Of a stretch of DNA of 33,187 nucleotides, positions 26,284 to 33,187 are shown piece by piece. The translations under genes were made by a program, and so were the position numbers. Position 1 is the first letter of the stretch, and every line of letters begins with the position of its first letter. The DNA comes from Pseudorhodoplanes sp. (lineage in GTDB: Bacteria > Pseudomonadota > Alphaproteobacteria > Rhizobiales > Xanthobacteraceae), in contig JACAEG010000248.1 of assembly GCA_013388965.1 (NCBI GenBank), forward strand, positions 1 through 33,187, read 5' to 3'. The notes under the pieces are model-generated. The model worked only from the letters and a program-made list of their open reading frames with translations. It made no database searches and had not been told where the DNA came from.

Positions 26284-27141
26284 CTAGTGGCCGCCGGCGG
26301 CTCCGGCAACAGGGCCGCCATAGCCCCAGACATAAATGCACGCGAACAGGAACAGCCAGACGACGTCGACGAAGTGCCAGTACCAGGCCGCGAATTCGAA
26401 ACCGAGATGCTGATTCGGCGTGAACTGGCCGGCATAGGCACGGAACAGGCACACCGTCAGGAAGATGGTCCCGATGATGACATGCGCGCCGTGAAAGCCG
26501 GTCGCCATGAAGAAGGTCGCGCCATAGATGTTGCCTTTGAAGGCGAAGGCGGCATGACCGTATTCGTAGGCCTGCACGCAGGTGAAGAGAACGCCGAGGA
26601 TGATCGTGAGCCACAGGCCTTTCTTCAGGCCGTCACGGTCGCCCTCAAGCAGCGCATGATGCGCCCAGGTCACTGTGGTGCCGGACGTCAGCAGGATGAG
26701 CGTGTTGAGCAGCGGCAGGTGCCAGGGATCGAAGGTCTCGATGCCCTTGGGCGGCCAGACGCCCCCGAGCAGATCGGTCCGCGCGAACTGCGCCTGATCG
26801 GCGGGAAACAGCGCCACGTTGAAATAGGCCCAGAACCACGCGACGAAGAACATCACTTCCGACGCGATGAACAGGATCATGCCGTAGCGGTGAGAGATCT
26901 GCACGACGCGTGTGTGATCGCCATGCTGCGCCTCGTTCACGACATCGCGCCACCAGCTCAGCATGGTGTAGAGGACGCCGATCACGCCCGCGCCGAAGAC
27001 CAGCGGCGCGCCCGGGAACATGTTGTGCATCCAGGAAATCGCGCCTACGGCCATCACGAATGCCGAGATCGACCCGACGGCCGGCCACGGGCTCGGATTC
27101 ACCAGGTGATAGTCGTGCTGCACCTTATGTGCGTTGGCCAT
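26284..27141 (-). CDS. ctaE: cytochrome c oxidase subunit III
   Basis: A 285-residue integral membrane subunit of the aa3-type oxidase with seven predicted helices. Family motifs include [34 protein letters not shown] with the conserved Glu of the proton-uptake region, [13 protein letters not shown] and [14 protein letters not shown]. The C-terminal [20 protein letters not shown] is the strongest signature. GGAG lies about 9 bases before ATG 27141. It follows ctaG after 50 bases and precedes the terminator. Confidence 0.98.
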   Translation of the reverse strand: MANAHKVQHDYHLVNPSPWPAVGSISAFVMAVGAISWMHNMFPGAPLVFGAGVIGVLYTMLSWWRDVVNEAQHGDHTRVVQISHRYGMILFIASEVMFFVAWFWAYFNVALFPADQAQFARTDLLGGVWPPKGIETFDPWHLPLLNTLILLTSGTTVTWAHHALLEGDRDGLKKGLWLTIILGVLFTCVQAYEYGHAAFAFKGNIYGATFFMATGFHGAHVIIGTIFLTVCLFRAYAGQFTPNQHLGFEFAAWYWHFVDVVWLFLFACIYVWGYGGPVAGAAGGH

Positions 27142-27191
27142 CTTGTCCGTCTCCGTTCACATTCCCCAAGGCACAAGTCCGTGCCTGATTC

Positions 27192-27818
27192 TCAAGTCCC
27201 ATTCCCGGTCGTCCCGCGCTCGCCGGACGGCGCGCGATTGGCGACCGGGGGCTGCGGCGTCCGCTGCGGATAGAAAGTGTAGGACAGCGTGATCGTCATA
27301 TCGTCGCGCGCGTCGGGGTCGTCCACGATCGCAGGGTCCACGTAGAACACGACCGTCATGTCGCGCTTCTCGCCCGGCGCCATGCGTTGCTCGCTGAAGC
27401 AGAAGCAGTTGATCTTCTGGAAATAGCCCCCGAAATTGAGCGGCGCGACATTGTAGGCCGCGACGCCCGCCGTCTCTCGCGCGGATTCGTTGACGACAAA
27501 ATAGTCGACCGTCACCACCTCGCCCAGCCTGACGTCAATTGAAGTGCGCTCCGGCGTGAAGCGCCAGGGAAGTCCGGCACCGACATTGGCATCGAAGCGC
27601 ACCGTGATCTTTCGATTCGATGTGTACAGGGGAGCGCCGGTCGCGACCTGGGTGCGTCCGTTGAAGCCGGTCGCGCGGCAGAACCAGTCGTAGAGCGGTA
27701 CCGCAGCGTAGGACAGCCCCACCATGCCGGCGACCGTTGCTCCGCATGCCGCCGCGACGATGATGTCGCGCCGGCGGGAGGGCTGTTGGCGCGTGCCGTG
27801 GGGATGCAAGGTGCTCAT
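27192..27818 (-). CDS. ctaG: cytochrome c oxidase assembly protein CtaG (Cox11)
   Basis: CtaG delivers copper to the CuB centre of subunit I. The 208-residue protein has one N-terminal membrane anchor ([20 protein letters not shown]). The periplasmic domain begins [20 protein letters not shown], and the copper-binding CFCF motif lies in [25 protein letters not shown] and ITLSYTFYP complete the fold. Its start overlaps the CoxF-like stop by four bases (ATGA). Confidence 0.97.
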   Translation of the reverse strand: MSTLHPHGTRQQPSRRRDIIVAAACGATVAGMVGLSYAAVPLYDWFCRATGFNGRTQVATGAPLYTSNRKITVRFDANVGAGLPWRFTPERTSIDVRLGEVVTVDYFVVNESARETAGVAAYNVAPLNFGGYFQKINCFCFSEQRMAPGEKRDMTVVFYVDPAIVDDPDARDDMTITLSYTFYPQRTPQPPVANRAPSGERGTTGNGT

Positions 27819-27973
27819 AGCGGGCGAACCATGACGCCGGGACCCTTCACCAGCGTGACAAGATAGAACAGCACGACGAGAGCGCCGAGCGCCAATGCGA
27901 TGGCGACCGAGCGCGCGCGCCGAGCCCGCTTCTGCTCCTCGGTCAGGACGACACCCTCGGGATTGTCATTCAT
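27815..27973 (-). CDS. CoxF-like short membrane protein
   Basis: A 52-residue peptide: a charged cytosolic start ([20 protein letters not shown]) and one membrane helix ([20 protein letters not shown]). It resembles the short CoxF-type protein found between ctaB and ctaG in alphaproteobacteria. GAGGG stands 6 bases before ATG 27973. It starts 8 bases after the ctaB stop and overlaps ctaG by four bases, so it is embedded in the operon. A role in oxidase assembly is inferred from position. The helix and the basic RARRAR stretch would place the N-terminus in the cytosol. Confidence 0.82.
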   Translation of the reverse strand: MNDNPEGVVLTEEQKRARRARSVAIALALGALVVLFYLVTLVKGPGVMVRPL

Positions 27974-27981
27974 GAACGCCC

Positions 27982-28914
27982 TCATCCCGGCACATGAAAG
28001 CGCGGAAGCCCCAATCCCTGCTCCACCAGCAGGACGGCGAAGAGCAGGAACAGGTAGAGGACGGAGAAGGCGAACACATGCTTGGCCGCGCGGTCGGTCG
28101 CAGCGCCGGCAGGCGCGCGCCGGAGCTTGATCGACAGCAGGATCATCAGCGCGCCGCCGATCAGGGATATCGTTCCATAGGACGGCCCGGCATAGCCGAA
28201 GAGCCACGGCGACGCCCCGATCGGCATCAGGACCAGCGAGTAAAGCAGGATCTGGCGCTTGGTTTCCGCGGGCCCGGCGACAACCGGCAGCATGGGCACG
28301 CCCGCCAGCGCATATTCCTCGGCTCTGCTGAGGGACAGCGCCCAGAAATGCGGAGGGGTCCAGAAGAAGATGATGAGAAAAAGCAGAACCGATTCGAAGC
28401 CGATCCCGCCGGTGGTGGCGGCCCAGCCGATCATGGGAGGGAACGCGCCGGCGGCGCCGCCGATCACGATGTTCTGGGCGGTCCAGCGCTTCAGCCACAT
28501 CGTGTAGATGACCGCGTAGAACACGATGGTGAAGGCCAGAAGACCGGCCGAGAGCCAGTTGACCAGCACGCCCATGACGAAGACCGAGCCGGCGGCAAGC
28601 GTGGCGCCGAAGGCCAGCGCCTCGTGCGGGGCGATGCGGCCGGTCGGGATCGGCCGGTCGGATGTGCGCGCCATCTTCGCGTCGATGTCGGCGTCGTACC
28701 ACATGTTGAGCGCGCCCGAAGCCCCCGCGCCGATCGCGATGCACAGCAAAGCCGTGAACGCGATCAGCGGATGGGCTTGGCCGGGCGCGATCGCGAGCCC
28801 GACAAGGGCGGTGAACACCACCAGGAACATCACCCGCGGCTTCAGCAGCGCGAGATAGTCCGCGACACCGGCGATGCTCGGCTCCGCACGCACGCTATGG
28901 TCGACGAGGGACAT
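27982..28914 (-). CDS. ctaB: protoheme IX farnesyltransferase (heme O synthase)
   Basis: CtaB/CyoE transfers a farnesyl group to heme b, the first step to heme a. The 310-residue protein is a UbiA-type prenyltransferase with 7-9 membrane helices. The diphosphate-Mg motif is [19 protein letters not shown], and [20 protein letters not shown] follows. The second acidic region around [12 protein letters not shown] is the heme-O-synthase hallmark. [12 protein letters not shown] at 28914 fits the family; the frame is open upstream without homology. It lies 49 bases after ctaD and 8 bases before the CoxF-like gene. Confidence 0.97.
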   Translation of the reverse strand: MSLVDHSVRAEPSIAGVADYLALLKPRVMFLVVFTALVGLAIAPGQAHPLIAFTALLCIAIGAGASGALNMWYDADIDAKMARTSDRPIPTGRIAPHEALAFGATLAAGSVFVMGVLVNWLSAGLLAFTIVFYAVIYTMWLKRWTAQNIVIGGAAGAFPPMIGWAATTGGIGFESVLLFLIIFFWTPPHFWALSLSRAEEYALAGVPMLPVVAGPAETKRQILLYSLVLMPIGASPWLFGYAGPSYGTISLIGGALMILLSIKLRRAPAGAATDRAAKHVFAFSVLYLFLLFAVLLVEQGLGLPRFHVPG

Positions 28915-28963
28915 CAGAATTGCCCGTCCGCGAACCGCACGGCGTTCGTTGTTGCGACTGTTC

Positions 28964-30598
<1,635 letters not shown>

Positions 30599-30626
30599 TC
30601 AGGTTCCCGAGAGCGACCGGCAACAG

Positions 30627-30650
30627 CACATATTCAAAAAATAATATGTG
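30627..30650. other. AT-rich perfect hairpin between ctaC and ctaD
   Basis: CACATATT (30627-30634) and AATATGTG (30643-30650) are perfect reverse complements separated by 8 bases. The site stands 10 bases past the ctaC stop and about 40 bases before the ctaD start. In minus-strand mRNA the loop is ATTTTTTG. It is strikingly AT-rich for this genome. It may be an mRNA processing or stability element, a partial attenuator or a protein-binding palindrome. There is no T-run directly after the stem, so it is not a standard terminator. Confidence 0.5.
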
Positions 30651-30659
30651 ATTTCCGGC

Positions 30660-31511
30660 TCATTTTCCAGCAGCGTCATCAGCGGAGGCGACCGCCATCG
30701 GACGGGCGTCATGCCGCGCGAATTTTTTCCGGGCCTGCTCGATCCACGCCGCAAAGTCCCGGTCGTTCACGACACGCACGGTGATCGGCATGAAGGCATG
30801 ATCGCGCCCGCACAGTTCCGAGCACTGCCCGTAATAGACGCCTTCGCGCTCGGCCCTGAACCAGGTTTCGTTGAGCCGGCCCGGGACGGCGTCGATCTTG
30901 ATGCCGAACGAGGGCACGGCGAAGGCGTGGATCACATCCGCGCCGATCACCTGGACGCGAACGGTCTTGTTCACCGGCACGACGACCTCGTTGTCCACCG
31001 CGAGCAGCCGCGGCTGATCGGGCTTGCGATCCTTGTCCTGCAGCATGATCGAATCGAACTCGAAGCCGCCATTGTCGGGATAGGTGTAGGTCCAGAACCA
31101 CTGCTTGCCGGTCGCCTTGATGGTCAGATCGGCCTGGGGGATGCCGAGCTGGAAGAACAGCAGGCGGAAGGACGGCACCGCGATCGTGACCAGGATCAGG
31201 ACCGGCACGACCGTCCAGACCACTTCCAGCAGGGTGTTGTGCGAGGTCCGCGAAGGGGTCGGATTGGCCCGCGAGTTGAAGCGGAGGACCACGATCACGA
31301 GCAGGACCAGAACGAACAGGGTGATCGCCGTGATGATGTAGAGCAGCAGATCGTGAAACCAGGTGATGTTTTCCATCACCGGCGTCGCCGCCCCCTGAAG
31401 GGTGATCTGCCAGGGCGAGGGCTGTCCGGTCCCTGCCGCGGCCGGGACAAGGCAAAGCGCGATTGCAGCGAGGGCCGCAGCACATGCAATCGACAAGTTC
31501 CGCAACTTCAT
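30660..31511 (-). CDS. ctaC: cytochrome c oxidase subunit II
   Basis: Subunit II accepts electrons from cytochrome c. The 283-residue precursor has a Sec signal (MKLRNLSIACAAALAAIALC, cleavage probably after VPAAA). Two membrane helices follow (LLLYIITAITLFVLVLLVIV and VVWTVVPVLILVTIAVPSFR) with the conserved WTVVP. The periplasmic cupredoxin domain has GKQWFWTYTYPD and VIGADVIHAFAVPSFG with a CuA His. YYGQCSELCGRDHAFMPI supplies both Cys, the His and the Met. The gene starts the cox operon. ATG 31511 has AAGGAG about 11 bases upstream, rather far. The 319-bp gap to ialB (31512-31830) should hold its promoter; I find no convincing -35/-10 pair on this strand. Confidence 0.97.
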   Translation of the reverse strand: MKLRNLSIACAAALAAIALCLVPAAAGTGQPSPWQITLQGAATPVMENITWFHDLLLYIITAITLFVLVLLVIVVLRFNSRANPTPSRTSHNTLLEVVWTVVPVLILVTIAVPSFRLLFFQLGIPQADLTIKATGKQWFWTYTYPDNGGFEFDSIMLQDKDRKPDQPRLLAVDNEVVVPVNKTVRVQVIGADVIHAFAVPSFGIKIDAVPGRLNETWFRAEREGVYYGQCSELCGRDHAFMPITVRVVNDRDFAAWIEQARKKFARHDARPMAVASADDAAGK

Positions 31512-31727
31512 GATGATCGTCGCTCCTTCGGCGCGCAGCCGCGATGGACTTCTCGGGCCGAACCGCCGGAAAGGGCCGCCGGGGCGGCCGTGGAGAACCG
31601 TCATGCGGCAGGCGGGATCGGGGAAATCCGTGCCTCTCAAACCATAATTCCAGCCCTGTCGCAATGCACCTAATGCCCGGCGGTCCGCGATAATTCGCCC
31701 CGGAAAACAGGCCCGAAAGCCGCGTTC

Positions 31728-31755
31728 TTGACACGTTGCGGCGGCCATGTACCGA
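31728..31755 (+). promoter_or_regulatory. weak candidate promoter for the IalB-family gene
   Basis: A perfect -35 hexamer TTGACA at 31728-31733 is followed after 16 bases by TACCGA (31750-31755), only a poor -10 match. It lies about 75 bases upstream of the start at 31831. Rhizobial promoters often have a strong CTTGAC and a weak -10, which is why it is listed. Confidence 0.3.
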
Positions 31756-31830
31756 GGTGCGCGCCGGGCCGGGCGAAAGCGATTCGGCTGGGGGGCTTAC
31801 CGGGCAAGGGTGTTCCTACCGAGGATTGTC

Positions 31831-32352
31831 ATGCCGCAAATTTCCCCCGTCCCACGGGCTTTCGCCGCCGGTTTTCTGCTTCTGCTCGCCGGAGCGGCGG
31901 GATTCGGCGAAAAAGCTGCGGCGCAGGGCGCGGTCCGCTCCGTTCACAACGACTGGCAGATCCGCTGCGACACGCCGCCCGGGGCGCAGGGCGAGCAATG
32001 CGCCCTGATTCAGAGCGTCACCGCCGAGGACCGGGCCAATATCGGCCTGACCGTGATCGTGCTGAAGACGGCGGATCAGAAGAGCCGGCTGATGCGCGTG
32101 GTCGCGCCCCTCGGCGTCCTCCTGCCTTCGGGGCTGGGCCTGAAAATCGACCAGATCGATGTCGGCCGCGCGGGCTTCGTCCGCTGCCTGCCCAATGGCT
32201 GCGTCGCCGAGGTGGTTATGGACGACAGTCTGATGAAGCAGCTTCGCACCGGCCAGACCGCGACCTTCATCATCTTCCAGACCCCCGAGGAGGGGATCGG
32301 CTTTCCCATGGCCCTGAAGGGTTTCGGCGAAGGCTACGACAAGCTGCCGTAG
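31831..32352 (+). CDS. IalB-family (invasion-associated locus B) secreted protein
   Basis: A 173-residue protein with a Sec signal (PRAFAAGFLLLLAGAAGFGE, cleavage probably near AAA-QG), so it is periplasmic or exported. The mature domain has the IalB pattern: NDWQIRCDTPP, EQCALIQSV, the segment RLMRVVAPLGVLLPSGLGL, and a second Cys pair in FVRCLPNGC. FIIFQTPEEGIGFPMALKGF closes it. The four cysteines probably form two disulfides. The family is named from Bartonella but is widespread in free-living Rhizobiales, so no virulence role is implied. GAGG lies 6 bases before ATG 31831. It is divergent from ctaC. Confidence 0.9.
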   Translation: MPQISPVPRAFAAGFLLLLAGAAGFGEKAAAQGAVRSVHNDWQIRCDTPPGAQGEQCALIQSVTAEDRANIGLTVIVLKTADQKSRLMRVVAPLGVLLPSGLGLKIDQIDVGRAGFVRCLPNGCVAEVVMDDSLMKQLRTGQTATFIIFQTPEEGIGFPMALKGFGEGYDKLP

Positions 32353-32428
32353 ACTTGTCTCGGCCTCGTGCTGGAGGCCGGGAGGCCGTGCGCGCCTGCC
32401 CGGACAGCGCGACCGTTTCGGCGCCCCC

Positions 32429-32457
32429 TTGCGGCAAGGCAGCGCTAGGTATATATT
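32429..32457 (+). promoter_or_regulatory. sigma70-type promoter placing the start site on the ATG of the edge gene
   Basis: TTGCGG (32429-32434), a 17-base spacer and TATATT (32452-32457) form a good promoter. Only six bases (CCTTAA) separate the -10 box from ATG 32464, so transcription should begin at or next to the A of the start codon. No Shine-Dalgarno is present. The predicted mRNA is leaderless. Confidence 0.55.
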
Positions 32458-32463
32458 CCTTAA

Positions 32464-33187
32464 ATGCGCCTTTACCCCTTTCATCCTCCTTCTCCCGTCG
32501 CGCGGCTTCGCGTGCGACCCGATCATGACGACCCGGCTGCCATCGTCGGGCGATACGGGCCGCGACAGCCGCACACCGACGCCGCGGTCGCGGCGGTGCG
32601 CCGGCTGATCGAGCAGAGCACGCTGAATTATCGCCAGATTGCCGCCCGCACCGGCGTCAGCACCGGCAGCATTTCCAACTGGAAGCGCGACGGCGGCTGG
32701 AAGCGGCCGCCTTTTGCGCCGCGCGCCTGCGACACGATCCCGACCCCGCGCGCCACGTTAAAGCTCAAGCGCCGCATGCTCGGCGCGCGCCTCCAGGCGC
32801 TCGCCGAGCGCCATATCCGCGAGCTGGAGGAGAGCGCGGGCGTCCAGCCCGTCGATCCGGTCAAGCTCGGCGAGGCGCTGGAGCTCCTGACGATGGCGCG
32901 GCTCGCCGCCGAGCCCCGCCGCCGGCCGAAACGGCGGCCGGGCGAGATGGAACCGGTGGAGGCGTTTCGCCCGATCGCGGAGCTTTGCATCGGCGGCGTG
33001 ACTCTGTCCCGCGCGCCGCGTGAAGCGGTCGAGGACTTTCTCGCCAACCGCGCCCGGCCGCCCGAGAAGGACCTGCCGCCGCGCGGCAGCCGCCGGTCGC
33101 GGCGCTGGCGGGAGCAGGCCTGGATGAAGGAGCTCCGCGAGGCCTTTCCGTTCACGTTCCAGGCCGCCGCCACGTACTTCGCGCGCT
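32464..33187 (+). CDS. helix-turn-helix protein of unknown function, 5' part, cut by window edge
   Basis: The frame is open from ATG 32464 to the window edge (241 codons, no stop). Residues about 38-75 form a helix-turn-helix: VAAVRRLIEQSTLNYRQIAA, then RTGVSTGSISNWKRDGGWKR. It resembles the small DNA-binding heads of Bradyrhizobium hypothetical proteins and of phage terminase small subunits. A basic helical region follows (LKLKRRMLGARLQALAERHI), then EALELLTMARLAA and Arg/Pro-rich segments. There is no other phage gene nearby, so a terminase role is not supported. The start is preferred because MRLYPFHPPSP looks like the head of known homologs (from memory) and a promoter ends just before it. 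DNA binding is likely; the target is unknown. Confidence 0.75.
   Translation, partial: MRLYPFHPPSPVARLRVRPDHDDPAAIVGRYGPRQPHTDAAVAAVRRLIEQSTLNYRQIAARTGVSTGSISNWKRDGGWKRPPFAPRACDTIPTPRATLKLKRRMLGARLQALAERHIRELEESAGVQPVDPVKLGEALELLTMARLAAEPRRRPKRRPGEMEPVEAFRPIAELCIGGVTLSRAPREAVEDFLANRARPPEKDLPPRGSRRSRRWREQAWMKELREAFPFTFQAAATYFAR

Noticed and set aside
31512-31830. Strong divergent promoter or FixK/FNR box controlling ctaC
   Set aside because: I looked for TTGAT-N4-ATCAA and for a minus-strand -35/-10 pair with 16-18 bp spacing and found none convincing; only a TTGACA on the plus strand is listed.

Overview
The window is a GC-rich chromosomal segment of an alphaproteobacterium. It is most likely from Hyphomicrobiales (Rhizobiales) near the Bradyrhizobium/Rhodopseudomonas/Xanthobacteraceae group. 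The evidence is the alphaproteobacterial F0 operon with a split b/b' stator, the aa3 oxidase cluster with CoxF-like and DUF983 genes, an IalB-family protein, a PodJ-like coiled-coil protein and dispersed intergenic palindromes. No rRNA, tRNA, CRISPR array, transposase or phage gene is visible. The family assignments below rest on motif recognition; no database search was run.

Layout. (1) 1-1611 (-): 5' part of a long coiled-coil, PodJL-like protein, cut by the left edge. (2) 1977-10522: a fatty-acid degradation block with two acyl-CoA dehydrogenases, a thiolase and a FadB/FadJ-type bifunctional enzyme. A lone assimilatory APS reductase (cysH) and an opposing EAL phosphodiesterase lie inside it. 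The second acyl-CoA dehydrogenase carries an in-frame amber stop where mammalian long-chain acyl-CoA dehydrogenase has glutamine, so it is a fresh pseudogene or a sequence error. (3) 10574-12566: a small GlsB/YeaQ-type membrane protein, a PLP aminotransferase and mscL. (4) 12747-16938: a 1165-residue transporter-like hybrid histidine kinase convergent with a NarL-type response regulator, a likely signalling pair. (5) 17072-18029: YjbQ and a secreted coiled-coil protein. (6) 18246-20750: the F0 operon atpI-atpB-atpE-atpF2-atpF, driven by a well-formed sigma70-like promoter.

(7) 20772-31511, all minus strand: a hypothetical lipoprotein; a GNAT acetyltransferase, an M16 protease and threonine synthase; then SURF1, DUF983, ctaE, ctaG, a CoxF-like peptide, ctaB, ctaD and ctaC. 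Transcription runs from ctaC towards the GNAT gene. Stop/start overlaps join coxF-ctaG, DUF983-SURF1 and thrC-M16, and the M16 stop abuts or overlaps the GNAT start region. A strong intrinsic terminator sits after ctaE. (8) 31831-33187 (+): an IalB-family secreted protein, then a helix-turn-helix protein cut by the right edge, whose best promoter places the transcript start on the ATG itself (leaderless).

Together the genes cover beta-oxidation, ATP synthesis and terminal respiration, with housekeeping and signalling genes between. I see no convincing new multi-gene system. The most useful leads are the amber-interrupted dehydrogenase, the transporter-kinase/response-regulator pair, the predicted leaderless edge gene and the AT-rich hairpin between ctaC and ctaD.
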